Below are positions 22,333-33,488 of a stretch of DNA of 64,000 nucleotides, in pieces. Every line of letters begins with the position of its first letter. Position 1 is the stretch's first letter. Under the pieces are notes generated by a model. The model was not told the DNA's origin. It saw only the letters and a list, made by a program, of their open reading frames with translations, and made no database searches. Source of the DNA: Scalesia atractyloides (Eukaryota; Streptophyta; Magnoliopsida; Asterales; Asteraceae); assembly GCA_947069175.1 (NCBI GenBank), contig CAMTDV010000027.1, positions 40,375,369 to 40,439,368 on the forward strand, in the 5' to 3' direction. The position numbers were made by a program, and so were the translations under genes.

Positions 22333-23626
22333 GCATTCACGCTTGAAGTGGCCTTTTTCTTTGCATTTAAAGCATGTAAGTTTAGATTTATCGAACACTA
22401 ACTTCGAGTATGGCCCTCCAATACCATTCCCCCCTGTAATCTCCATAAATCGTTGCGATCTATGAACCACGCTTGCTATACACCATATGATGTCGATCAG
22501 CTCCATAATCCTCTTTTATCATCTTCGAGTTTCCAATCCTTACTACTATCATACTTTCGTACGATTCAAGGATTGATGCAAGAAAAACCATGTGTTCCTC
22601 TATTGTTGCTTCGTTTAAACCTTGAGTTTTTTGCAGGTTAGCAACAATGTTACATTGAATGATGTTAGGATTTTGATTGTTCTGGCTTGAGTAGTTCTTT
22701 GAGCTTTGCAAGGATTGAGGACTTTGCATCGGAGTATTCGACTTAAAAATTGGATAAGATGAAAAACTATCACCACTGCTTGAATTGCTAGATGAATTTC
22801 CAGATGATGTGTCTGCACTAAAGGCAATTTGGATCATTGGACTTTGAACATTTGACTAATGGTTGCCCTTATAGTACAAATTAACATCCTGTTGAACATT
22901 TGAGCTTTTCATTTTGGCCATTTTGTGTAACTCGAGTTCATGTCCTTCTAACTTCTCAATGAACTTACTCAGAGTTAAGCTGTCATATTCTTTAGAATTG
23001 CTCTTCAGAATCATCAGATACGTTGACCATTCACCTTGTGGTAGGGCATCTGCCAACTAATCCGCCCATTCCTCATCTTCTTTTTCAATTTTTAATAGTT
23101 TCATTTCAGCAACAAGATGACAATATCTTTCAACAAGTTACTTTAATGACTCTCCTTTTGAAGATGTAAAGATGTCAAATTCTTTCTTTAACAAAGCTTT
23201 CTTGCTTTTTTGCATAGACACACTCCCTTTGATGCTTCAATTTCAAAGCAATCCAGATGGATTGATCACTTCCCTGATGTTGAAGTAATGTGAGTATGTC
23301 TTCCTTGATTGCTAGTTGAAGAAGATTCAACATCTTTTTCTCCCTCGCGAACTTTTCTTTTTCTGCTTGAGTGATCTGGTTAAGCTAATCTTTTGACCAT
23401 TCTCCTCGGTGGGCATGGTGTATTGTTCTTCTATCGCCATCCAACAAGCTAGATATTTAGCTTGAACCCAGTTTTCAAACTTCTCATGCCATCCTTTGTA
23501 ATCATCCATACACATAAGCTTTGGTGGCTTTGTCATGATTCCCAATTCGTTGTCCAAATTGAGGCTTTGAACCACGGTCGTGGGGGTAGTGGCAAACGCA
23601 TTGTAAAACTCGTTTTCCATTGTCAA
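22333..23626 (-). pseudogene. copia-2 gag N-terminal half and first zinc knuckle
   Basis: Starts at the Met at 23626-23624 (MTMENEFYNAF) and shows the DYKGWHEKFENWVQAK block of copia gag, then further capsid pieces at 23056-22856 and 22837-22460 (the LSKFIEKLEGHELE block), each separated by stops or frame changes. A clean CCHC knuckle, CFKCKEKGHFKREC, lies at 22333-22374. It encodes the particle protein; the reading is broken in at least four places. Confidence 0.83.
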
Positions 23627-24069
23627 AGCAGTTTGGTACGGATGTAAAAACCTTGGTGCGAAAGAGTAGTTCGTGTGGATGTACGAGAAACTAATTGAAA
23701 AAGATTCCTTTGGTGCGGATGTACTGCTTCGTACAAACTAAAACAAAACAACCAAAAAATCAATTACGTTCGTACGAAAGTAAGATTTTCAGATGGAAGA
23801 GGTTACTTCTGTGCAGACTTAGTTCCTTTGTGCGAACGTGAAAAATCAAGTTTTCTCATTTTTTGACAGTTTTACCATGATTTTGATTGAATTTTAAGTT
23901 GAATTTTCAAAGGCATTGTTAAAAACGTGTTTTTTATAAACCTCAAAAAAATCGGTCCATTTTAATGGTTAAATGTGTGAGGAATGAAGAAAATGAGTAG
24001 AAAGAAGTCTTCAATGCCTAGATCTTGTAGAATGTCTAGATATCAGCTTCCAAGCTCTGACTCCACTTA
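23627..24069 (-). other. copia-2 leader and primer binding site
   Basis: Untranslated stretch between LTR and gag. The minus strand has TGGAGTCAGAGC at 24054-24065, a variant of the initiator-Met primer site. The leader contains several copies of a GTGCGGATGTA-like word (near 23636, 23678, 23712) and GTACGAA palindromic pieces (near 23771), echoing motifs in the LTR. Confidence 0.68.
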
Positions 24070-24700
24070 TGAGGACCGTTTTCCATACCTAGTCAATATG
24101 GACACAATCCATTTTGATTAGGCGACAATACAAGATTAGTTATTTTATCAATGATTTCACTAATATATTAACGATTACAATCAAGAAACCAATCTGACAG
24201 AGCTTCACCGTCAGTTCAGCAAAATCTATCAAACACTAAGACCTCACAGCAATTTATACTACTTGAAGGTCTAGTACCACTTATGAGGAATGTTTTCCAT
24301 AGACGTTTAGCTCATGTAATATCTATAACCTAGTCAATATGGGCGGACTCCATTTTGATTAGGCGACAATACAAGATTAGTTATTTTTTCAATGATTTCA
24401 CTAATATATCAACGATTATAATCAAGAAACCAATCTGACAAAGCTTCGCCATCAGTTCAGCAAAATCTACAAAACACTAAGACCTCACAGCTATTTATAC
24501 TACTTGAAACACTTTCGAACGGACCTAGGTTACCTTTGTACGGATGTGATTACATCCGTGCGGACTTGCCTACATCCATGCGGAAGTGACACCTCCGTAC
24601 GGATGTACATCACATACACAAACTAAATATCTAACATTACGATCATATTACATACTCGACACGATTTGATGACATAGGGAGCAGATATTGTGTATCAACA
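24070..24700 (-). repeat. copia-2 5' LTR with an internal 214-bp duplication
   Basis: The minus strand starts TGTTGATACACAATATC at 24700 and ends TCCTCA at 24070, 631 bp. Its 3' third is tandemly duplicated (24066-24275 and 24280-24509): both copies share CCTAGTCAATATGG, the GATTAGGCGACAATACAAG block and a TATA-like word. One copy has a 27-bp insertion. Possible TATA boxes on the minus strand are TATAAATA (24492-24499) and its weaker counterpart near 24253. Confidence 0.78.
24540..24603 (-). promoter_or_regulatory. Inverted CGGATGT motifs in the copia-2 LTR
   Basis: ACGGATGT (24540-24547) and ACATCCGT (24552-24559) form an 8-bp inverted pair. Further copies follow near 24571-24582, and a perfect 10-bp palindrome TCCGTACGGA lies at 24594-24603. 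On the minus strand the cluster lies about 40-110 bp upstream of the TATA box at 24492-24499, where LTR enhancers usually sit. The function is inferred. Confidence 0.5.
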
Positions 24701-24826
24701 CATATTACAGCTTTATCTTGAAACATTTAATTTTTAGATTGATAATAAGAAAATCTCATCCTCGAATCCATTAGCCGTTGTGGCTATAACCACCTTTGAC
24801 GTTCTACAATGATTTATTTTCCCTTT
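24701..24826. other. Short unassigned flank
   Basis: AT-rich DNA between the copia-2 LTR and the Athila target duplication. No gene or motif is visible. Before Athila inserted it was continuous with sequence now at 39171 onward. Confidence 0.6.
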
Positions 24827-24831
24827 TTATC
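24827..24831. other. Athila target site duplication, left copy
   Basis: TTATC immediately precedes LTR-1 and is repeated at 39166-39170 just after the truncated third LTR. This shows that the whole compound occupies one insertion site. Confidence 0.8.
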
Positions 24832-25039
24832 TGATATACGTTAAATTATACATACTTAAGTCCCCCATTTTACTTCCGTTTTATGCGTTATTCACTGAAA
24901 CTTCATTGTTTAGGTACTTAATCAGTCACTTTTATATTTTCAGGTCTTAAACGGTGTGCCACAGACAAAGTTGAAGAAAATGTGGGATTTTAGAACGTTC
25001 CGGATGAATTCTGCAGAAACTGTTGAAGTTACAGCTCAT

Positions 25040-25344
25040 GCACAGCCGTGCAAACTATCGGCACGACCGTGCGCGACTCACGACCTCATGAGCATTAGCA
25101 GTGCACAAGGCAGTGCAGCTGATTTCTCGGCACGCACGACCGTGCGACCCAGGTGCACTCCTGTGCACTAGCTGAACATTGATCAACAGGCTATCTGAAG
25201 ACTATGCATGGTTGTGCGACCCTTGTGCATGACCGTGCACGTCTGAAGACTTTCCGCCCAAACGTCCACTTGTCTGGCCCATACCCTGCAGCTAACGTCA
25301 CGCTGATGATTGCACGGGCATTCACATAAAGTGCACGGCTGTGC
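25040..25344 (+). promoter_or_regulatory. Cluster of GCACGGCCGTGC-like palindromes in Athila LTR-1
   Basis: Six 12-bp near-palindromes of form GCAYGRYYGTGC start at 25040, 25061, 25134, 25206, 25227 and 25333, the last ending 16 bp before the TATA box. LTR-2 has the same cluster, with perfect copies at 36772-36783 and 36923-36934. The position suggests binding sites for a dimeric factor (inference). Confidence 0.65.
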
Positions 25345-25360
25345 GGGATATAAATTTCTC

Positions 25361-25369
25361 TATAAAATA
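25361..25369 (+). promoter_or_regulatory. TATA box of Athila LTR-1
   Basis: TATAAAATA, followed by GGGCAGAC; LTR-2 has TATAAAAC at 36950-36957 in the same context. It is the probable start region for the genomic RNA. Confidence 0.6.
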
Positions 25370-26661
25370 GGGCAGACACTACTGATCGAATTATTGGATA
25401 ATTTTCCAAGCTTCTGGGCAATTTCTGAGGTCTGAGAGCTTCCCGGTTGGGACGATTTCAAGCCTCAAAGTTGCAAGAAGCTGATCCATCATCCAATCCA
25501 TCAAATCCTTGCTTGTTTATGGTTTGATTTCTTTTCCTTAACATACATTTTAAGCACATTTACAAGCATTGAGCTGATGTTTATTATTATGAATGTTATT
25601 AAGATACTTGTTTTATGAACAATCTTTAGTTTGCAATCTTGTTTGAATGAAGCTCTGGCAACTTTTTCAAGTTTGAATCTTGATGATCATATGGCAAACT
25701 TGTTTCATTGATGTTGGATCCTTGATTGTGGTTGTTTATCTTGGATGATTAATAAATGATTAGTTAGGATAAGTTGACAAACCCCTTAATTAATCATTTG
25801 TTAGTAAACTGTTAACTTGTTAATGTGTTTACACCATGAAACTAGAAATGGGTATTGGTTTAATAAAAGATAAATCGGATTTTGATCAAGAATGTTTTCT
25901 TACACGTAAGGGCTCTAACCGGTTAGATGGTGTTATTGCGAGTTCTCGACATGATTCATAATCTATGTTTTGTTTTTTGGTTAAAATGGCTAACTTAGTA
26001 GATTTATGTTCAAGACTTTCAAAATGGATAGGTTTGTGATATGATCTACTTTATGCTTGTCTCGGTGGTTGTATTGTGTTGTCGGTACTACTTTCCTTGA
26101 TTAAGTGAGGTTTGAAAACGCTTAACGGATGACTAACTAATTTTTAAAACAATCCAACGAAAATATATCAATAGCACATTAATGAATAATTTTAGGTGGT
26201 TAAAGTGTGTTTATCGCGTTAACTTTCTGAAGAATTATCATGTTAGGATTCCCGAAAGGGATACTAATTATCTTTATAATTGGAAGATTGATCAAGTACC
26301 TTTGTGACATTTCTGACTTACTTAACATGCTTAGGTTGTTTATAAAACAAGACAAAAGAAAAAATTATATTTTTGTATTTGGAGTCTTTTATGTTTTAGA
26401 ATACATTTTTAGATAATTTTAAGTTAAAATAAAAAACTTTCATATATCTTTTTACCGGTAGATAAACGACAATGGTTCAGTAATAAGCGCCTGCCCGCGT
26501 CCATGGATCGACATCTTGTTTTACCCATACTTTATTTCATATACAATACGGTACACTTGTTCTTTTGTGTGTGTTTTAATGTTAAGGTATAAATCATTTA
26601 ACCGAGTTCGTGTGTAAAATTCATTGTAAAAATGTGTATATATACGCACACGTCAAGTTTT

Positions 26662-26679
26662 TGGCGCCGTTTCCAGGGA
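26662..26679 (+). other. Athila primer binding site
   Basis: TGGCGCCGTTTCCAGGGA begins six bases after LTR-1. It resembles the tRNA-Asp-type primer site described for Athila elements. LTR-2 is followed by the variant TGGCACCATTGCCAGGGA at 38199. Confidence 0.65.
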
Positions 26680-26930
26680 CTGCGGTGAGCTTTTGGAACG
26701 ATCCGAGTTATTCTTCTACCGGTGTACATGCTTGTGAATATTTGTTTATACTTGTTTATTTGTTCATTTAATTGTATATATACATAATTGCAAGATTATT
26801 TATTTATTTGTTTGCTCGAATTCAAAATTAATAGATTGGCTATTTATATATTAAAAAAAATAATTATTTAATATTATATTATATTATATTTATTTGTTTC
26901 GGGACGTGCTTATCCCTTCCTTATAGGTTG

Positions 26931-28708
26931 ATGTCCTCAACCTCCGCGCCCGTTGCTGCTGAGCCGTCTGACGATCAAGAACGTGACCTAAGGAGGAGTA
27001 GGAGACTTCGAGAAAGGTCTCGCGTTGTTACACAACAAATTTCAGCTGCAGTTGACGAGCCGGAGATACCTACTGATAGTGAGAACTCAGAGGTCGAGGG
27101 GGGAGCACCATGGCAGACGATGATCGGCCGTTGAATGAGACCGGACGTCAAGGAGGCGAAGGCTTGCAGCCTAGCATCGCCCGACCTACTGTGGTGGCAC
27201 CGAATTTCAAGATCAAATCCAGCATCATCAGCATGTTGCAAAATTCGGTGCAGCTTGATGGAAAGGATCACGAGGACCCTGATCGACACATTGTTGTATT
27301 TCTTGAGGTGTGCTCTACTTTCAAGATACGAGACGTTTCTGACGACGCGATCCGGTTGTGACTCTTCCCGTTCTCATTGCGAGACAAAGCCAGAGCTTGG
27401 CTTTTATCACTTCCTGCAGGATCCATTGCCACCTGGAATGAGATGGCAGAGCTGTTTATGCAGAAGTACTTTCCTCTAGAAAAAACAGCCAAGTTAAAGA
27501 ACCGTATCATGGCATTCCGACGGGATGATGGAGAGTCCTTACACGCGGCTTGGGAAAGGGTTAGAGATCTTCTTATTGATGTCCCATACTATGGGTTATC
27601 CAAAAGACAGCTGGTATTGAATTTCTACCAAGGACTCAACTATGATTCGCAGGAGCATTTGGACGTGTATGCAAGGGGTGATCTTGGAATGAAGACACCG
27701 AATGAAGCATACGCGATTATTGAGAAAGCTGCTTTGAAGTCGAGTTCCCGTCAAGCCGGAGAGAGAGCTAGGACATCATCTCATTCAGGGGCGCATGCTG
27801 TTGATACATATACGGCTCTTATTGTGTAGATTGGAGCCCTTGCTGCAAAAATTGATCAAGCCCATAATGTTTCACGGGTTCAATCTTAATGTGAGCAATG
27901 TGGGATTTCACACGAGCTAGGTGCGTGTGAGCAGGGTGTTATGTTTACAGGCCACGCAGAGGTGGATTACCTAGGAAACCAAAATAGACCCCAAAATAAC
28001 CCTTATAGTAACACGTACAATACGTGATGGAAGAATCACCCAAACATTGGGTGGAAAGCTGGTTCAGGTAACCAAAACCCACTCGGATACACTCAGCGCG
28101 CTCCCGCGCCACAGCAATCTTATGGTCAGTCTTTTCAGTCTCATAGTCACTCCTACCAGCCACATTCGAATATGTACCATAATCAGGGTGCTGGGAGCAG
28201 TTCCCAGCAACAAGCCCCTAAAAATAACTCTAAGCTGGAGGAAATTATGGCACAACTTTTAAGCAACCCTAACAATGCGAATCAGTTAGTTAGAAAGCGC
28301 TATCAGTGGCACGAGGAGCGTTTCATGGCCTAAGAAGGGGAGATGAGAAGTCAGGAAGCCTCCATTCAGGCCATTGACAATCAGGTTGGCCAGCTGGCTA
28401 AGATGTTATATGAGCGGCCTCAGGGCGTTCTTCCAGGTAATACAGAGCCAAACCCAAGAGGGCATGTTAATGCAGTGATGACGAGGAGTGGTAAAGCCAT
28501 GGGACCTAACATATCGGACTCACCACCGATCACTGAGACAGTCCATACTGATACTTCGGACGAGGTGCATGCTAGGCGATTCCCAGCAAGTACAGCACAG
28601 CTCCAGAAGCCATTTACAGACTATACTCCTCTAGTTCTGTACCCGGGCAGGCTAAAGAAGCAAAGCAACGAAGAACAATATGGTAAGTTTCTTGAGATAT
28701 TCAAGTAA
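26931..28708 (+). pseudogene. Athila gag
   Basis: The ATG at 26931 opens an Arg-rich N-terminus; a frame change near 27090-27110 moves to a frame that stays homologous to 28708. That frame has the capsid core (FPFSLRDKARAWLLSLP, then LFMQKYFP, about 27365-27480) and a Gln/Asn-rich C-terminal half. Six in-frame stops interrupt it: 27359, 27827, 27887, 28025, 28331 and 28706. From context each is a one-base C-to-T or G-to-A change from Arg, Gln or Trp codons. This pattern fits deamination of methylated cytosines in a silenced element. No intact particle protein can be made. Confidence 0.87.
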
Positions 28709-29393
28709 TTGCATATAAACATACCATTTGTTGAAGCGTTACCCAGATGCCTAAGTACGCGAAGTTCTTGAAGGACATCCTTACAAATAAAAAAAAGCTC
28801 AAGGACATGTCTTGTGTGTTTATGAACGACAACTACTCAGCTATTCTCCAAAACCGTTTACCTGAGAAGATGGGAGATCCAGGCAGTTTTACCCTTCCTT
28901 GTCTTATTCGCAGCATGCTGTCAGCCACCCATTGGCTAATTTGGGAGCAAGCATAAACCTTATGCCATATAAGGTTTTAGCTAAACTAGATCTAGGTGAG
29001 CCGTCACCCACGAGGAAGAGCATTCGACTTGCTGATCGTTCAATAACATATTCGCGCGGGTTCATTGAAAATATGCTTGTTAAGATCGACAAATTCGTAT
29101 TTCTCGTGAATTTTGTTATTCTGGATATGGATGAAGACTCAAAATTGCCTTTGATACTCGGACGCCCGTTTCGCAACACCGCAAGGACGATTGTTGATGT
29201 GGCCACTGGCCAGATCACTCTCCGGGTTAATGACGAGCATGTGACCTTCGACATTAAACGGTCGATGCAGCATCCGCAAAGTCAGGATGATACGTTTTAT
29301 TATGTCGACATTGTTGATACCTTTGTGAGCTCTCATTTCCAAGGCACTATTGAGGAGATCGATTCAGATGCACACGTATTGTATGGAACCTAG
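28709..29393 (+). pseudogene. Athila protease region
   Basis: After a frameshift near 28745 the reading continues at 28747-28956 and, after another frame change, at 28899-29393. The usual active-site stretch reads ANLGASINLMP here; in this family an Asp precedes Leu-Gly-Ala-Ser, so the catalytic residue appears changed to Asn (GAT to AAT). The later PLILGRPF block, typical of retroviral-type aspartic proteases, is intact. An inactive protease would leave the polyprotein uncleaved. Confidence 0.82.
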
Positions 29394-29479
29394 ATGGCAT
29401 TACGCAGGAGGGGGGCCACAGAGTTGAGCAGCCGGTTTATTAAATCGATGATGATGGTTCCCAAAGTCCGAATAGATTT

Positions 29480-30972
29480 GTGGAGATTGATCGTGAAGTT
29501 GAAGAAAAGTCGAAACCTTCAGTTGAGGATCCACCTTCATTGGAGTTGAAAGAGCTCCCATCGCATCTTGAGTATGCATTCCTAGACGAGGAGTGTCGCC
29601 TTCCGGTCATCATTTCCTTGGAGGAAGAGGAAAAGAGAACTTCTAAGTTTCTAAAACTTCATACGAAAGCCATAGCGTGGAAGATTATGGATATTAAGGG
29701 CATCAATCCTTCCTTTTGCACTCACAAAATCCTGCTGGAGGACGACTACAAGCCGTATACGCAGCCTCAGAGGCGGTTGAACCCGAATATGCAAGACGTC
29801 GTGAAGAAGGAGGTGATTAAGTGCAAGATGCAGGGTTAATATGTCCTATCTCTGATTCGGTTTGGGTGAGCCATATGCAAGTGGTACCCAAGAAAGGTGG
29901 CGTGACTGTAGTCTTGAACAACAGGAATGAACTTATTCCAACCCATACCGTCACCGGATGGCGAGTTTGCATCAACTACCGCAAACTAAATGATGCCACC
30001 CGCAAGGACCACTTCCCACTTCCATTCATCAATCCGATTTTGGAACGGTTGTCGGGAAAGTCGTTTTATTGTTTTCTGGATGGGTTCACTGGTTACTTTC
30101 AAATTCCGATTTCTCCCGAGGATCAGGAGAAGACTACTTTTACATGCCCATTCGGCACATTCGCCTACCGGCGTATGCCTTTCGGGTTGTGCAATGCACC
30201 GGCGACATTTCAGCGCTGCATGGTTGCTATTTTTCATGACAAGATTGAGGACTCCATGGAGGTGTTCATGGATGATTTTTCTGTTTTTGGGAGTTCCTTT
30301 GATCAGTGTCTTAAAAACCTGAAAAAGATGTTAATGAGGTGTGAAGAGACCAATCTTGTGCTCAACTAGGAGAAATGCCACTTCATGGTGAAAGAAAGGG
30401 TAGTTCTCGGGCACAAAATCTCGCAAGCGGGGTTAGAGGTTGATCCAGCCAAAGTGGACGTCATTTCTAAACTTCCACCCCCGACCTCAGTAAGGGCAAT
30501 CCGGAGTTTCCTTGGTCATGCCTGGTTCTACAGGAGATTCATTAAAGATTTTTCAAAAATCACGAGAACCATGACCCGTTTGTTGGAGAAGGACGCTCCG
30601 TTTGTGATTTCGGATGAATGCTTGGAGGCATTCAACTTGTTGAAGCGAAGGCTTATCGAAGCCCCTATTTTGGTAGCACCAGATTGGGTGTTGTCATTTG
30701 GGATTATGTGCAACGCTAGCGATTTCGCGATAGGGGCAGTCTTGGAACAGCGGAAGAATAAGCACTTCCACCCGATATACTACGCCAGCAAGACCTTGCA
30801 TGATGCTCAAGAGAATTACACTACCACAGAGAAGGAGCTTTTGGCTGTAGTTTTCGCGTTTGACAACTTCGGATCATATCTCGTGTTGTCCAAGATGAGT
30901 GTATATACGGATCATGCGGCTATTAGATATCTTTTCAGCAAGCAGGACGCAAAACCACGTCTAATTAGGTGA
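29480..30972 (+). pseudogene. Athila reverse transcriptase and RNase H
   Basis: RT begins in the 29480-29839 frame (KAIAWKIMDIKGINP and the EDDYKPYTQPQRRLNP block), shifts near 29825 and continues at 29821-30369 with DHFPLPF, GYFQIPISPEDQEKT and FGLCNAPATFQR. The active site is FMDDF near 30270. A TAG at 30367-30369 replaces what is usually Trp (TGG). Downstream, 30385-30972 covers the thumb (SFLGHAWFYRRFIKDF) and RNase H, with acidic residues in ASDFAIGAVL, TEKELLAVVF and TDHAA. A frame change near 30965 ends it. Catalytic motifs are kept, but the frame is broken at least three times. Confidence 0.9.
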
Positions 30973-32376
30973 TTATGTTGCTAAAGAGTTTGATATCGAG
31001 ATTCAAGACAAGAAGGGTGCATTGAATGTTGCAGCCGATCATCTCTCGAGGCTCGAGCATGGAGATTCTGAGGATGTGTGGGAGGAGCCAATAAGCGACA
31101 ATTTTCCCCACGAGTTCCTCATGAGTATGGAAGTCAGTGATGAGTCGCCTTGGTTTGCTGACTTTGCAAACTACCTCGCCTGTGGAATCCTTGTCAAAGG
31201 ATTGACGCATTAGCAAAAGAGGAAGTTCTTCGCAGATCTTAAGCATTAAATTTGGGACGACCCGTTCTTGTTTCGAGTTAGAGCGGATCAAGTGATTCGT
31301 AGGTGTGTGTTTGGAGCGGAGGCAGCCGACATTTTTTGCAAATGTCATGAAGGGCCCACCAGAGGTCATCACGAAGCTAAATACACTGCGAAAAAGGTGT
31401 TAGACGCCGGTTTTTAGTGGCCCACGATCTTCCATGATGCGCAGAAGTGGGTAAGAGCTTGTGATGCGTGCCAGAGGGCAGCAAATATATCCGCGCGCAA
31501 TGAGATGCCTCAGAATTTCATTCAGGTTTGTAAAGTATTCGTTGTATGGGTATCGACTTCATGGGCCCATTTCCATCCACACACGGTAACAGATATATCC
31601 TGGTGGAAGTGGACTATGTGTCGAAGTGGGCTGAGGCGCAAGCCTTACCCACAAATGATGTCAGGGTAGTCGTGAGGTTTCTTAAAAGTTTGTTTGCCCG
31701 GTTTGGTACCCCAAAGGCACTCATTAGTGACCGAGGAACGTATTTCTGCATTGTGCAGCTGGAAAAAGCCTTGTCTCGCTATGGTGTGCATCATAGATTA
31801 TCCACACCATACCATCCCCAAACAAGCGGGCAGGTAGAGGTCACGAACCGGGGATTGAAGAGAATCTTTGAGCAGTCGGTGGGTCAGAAGCGCAAGGATT
31901 GGTCAGAGAAACTAGATGACGCGTTTTGGGCTTATAGGCTAGTTTATGGAAAAGCGTGTCATCTGCCGGTAGAGTTGGAACATAAGGCATTGTGGGCGTT
32001 GAAAACAACGAATTCGGATTTAAAGAGCGGCGGTGAGGCTCGCTTCTTGCAAATCTATGAGCTTGAAGAGCTAAGAAATCACGCCTACGAGAGCTCTAGC
32101 TTATATAAAGAACGCATCAAGAAGTTACATCACAAGCGTTTGATAGATCACAAGGAATTTCAAGCGGGAGATCTCATCTTATTGTTCAACTCGAGGCTTT
32201 GTTTATTCCCTGGTAAGCTGAAATCCCGATGGATGGGACCGTACACTGTCAAAGAAGTATTCACGTACGGAATTGTCATCATCGAAGACTCAAACGGGGT
32301 AATTTTCAAAGTCAACGGTCACATGTTGAAGCTCTACATCAATGAAAAGGTTGATTCGGCGGTGGAGGTCATCTAA
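30973..32376 (+). pseudogene. Athila integrase
   Basis: The RNase H tail (NVAADHLSRLEH) and a linker are at 31022-31210, closed by a TAG where Gln is expected. The HHCC finger is readable around 31345-31480 (GHHEAKY ... CDACQR) across stops. The catalytic core is open at 31546-32376: IDFMGPF (D4), ISDRGTYF (D62) and QVEVTNR (E98), with 35 residues between the last two. The C-terminal part has FQAGDLILLFNSRL and KSRWMGPYTV (GPY/F-type). There is no chromodomain, as expected for Athila. Confidence 0.9.
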
Positions 32377-33473
32377 CACCATGCCCCGCACGCGTAATAA
32401 GTGTGGGGAAGGGAGTCTAGCTATCGACTCGCTAAAAAAAAATTAGCGGGCGTGTTTAGCACGCCAGGGTAAATTTGTAATTATTTCAATTTCTAGTCTT
32501 TCTTTTATGTTTTCTTCTTCTTTCGTAATGTGTAGGTTTGTATTATTTTGATTCATGCTTTATGAAATTCTGAAGTTGAAATACTGTCCAAACAGCTAAA
32601 AACTTGAAAAGATGGTGAATTGTGTTGAAAAACGAAGTTGGGAGCATTCTGTGAATTCTATCTGCAGAATGCCCAAATGCCGCACGGCTGTGCACATGAT
32701 TCACACGGCAGTGCACTTCAAAACTGCATCCGCACCGAACAACATTGCGGCCTGTTTTCTTGGACACACATTACCGTGCGGTCAATGTGCAATCTCGTGC
32801 GAGCCGAGAACCGTAAATCAAAATGTTGCATTTTTAATCCGCACAACCGTGCACATCTGCGAACGGCTATGCACAACTTTTTCTAACAGTAACAGTAAAC
32901 AGTAAATATACGACTCTTTTAGAAAAAAATTATTCTCAACTTCAACCCTAGCCGCACTGCCGTTCCTGTTACACCCTGTCCCAAAAATTAACCACTCTTT
33001 GCAAGAAATTCATTCAATCTTCGATCATGGTATGAATCCTTTCGTATTTTACACTTCTAATCTTGTTTTAAGCAAAAATTAGGATTCTTGTTCAAGAAAT
33101 TTTGGGGTTTTTCTTCATAAACGCTAATCAAACTCTAATTCTTGACACATTGGGCGAATCAAAGTCCCAATCACGAACCCTAGGTCCATTCACTAAGAAA
33201 ATACTTTGATTTGTAATAAATCGGCTGAAAAATTGGTGAATGGAGCCATTTTTTGAAATTTGCAGTTGACGCGCGGCCATGCACCTCATCTGCACGGTAG
33301 TGCAGTTTTGAGTCGTTGTAGTGAACCCGCCAACCAGATCTGAAGTTTAGATCCGCACGGCCGTGCACTTGGCCTGCACGGCCGTGCGCCATCTGAGACA
33401 GGAACAGAATGCTTAGAAAACACTATTCTGGTGTCGGGATCAAAATTTTTTAAGTCTGGTCTGATTTTGTTGC
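32377..33473 (+). other. Athila spacer between pol and ORF3, with palindromes
   Basis: No coding frame is recognisable. The stretch holds more copies of the LTR palindrome: 32682-32693, 32841-32852, 33271-33282, 33292-33303, and two perfect GCACGGCCGTGC copies at 33355-33366 and 33376-33387, set 21 bp apart. Splice or subgenomic promoter roles are possible but not shown. Confidence 0.65.
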
Positions 33474-33488
33474 GTGCCTGCGTGTAGA

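Larger units (their letters stand above)
18169..24700 (-). mobile_element. copia-2, 5' part of a large Ty1/copia element
   Basis: In minus-strand order: 5' LTR, primer site, leader, long gag with two zinc knuckles, protease, integrase and linker; it then stops at the copia-3 LTR. Reverse transcriptase, RNase H and the 3' LTR are missing here. Fragment P may supply the next piece, but the roughly 280-bp overlap excludes simple interruption by copia-3. All coding blocks carry stops or frame changes. Confidence 0.82.
24832..26655 (+). repeat. Athila LTR-1 (5' LTR)
   Basis: 1824 bp, from TGATATACG to CACACGTCA, matching LTR-2 at 36398 along its length with substitutions and several indels. It is followed after six bases by the primer site. 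It contains a palindromic motif cluster at 25040-25344 and a TATA box at 25361. Confidence 0.9.

Noticed and set aside
24956..25171. 71-codon ORF in Athila LTR-1 rich in His, Ala and Pro
   Set aside because: It is produced by the palindromic GCACGGCCGTGC motifs; the same reading in LTR-2 (36397-36741) differs by indels and has no motif.
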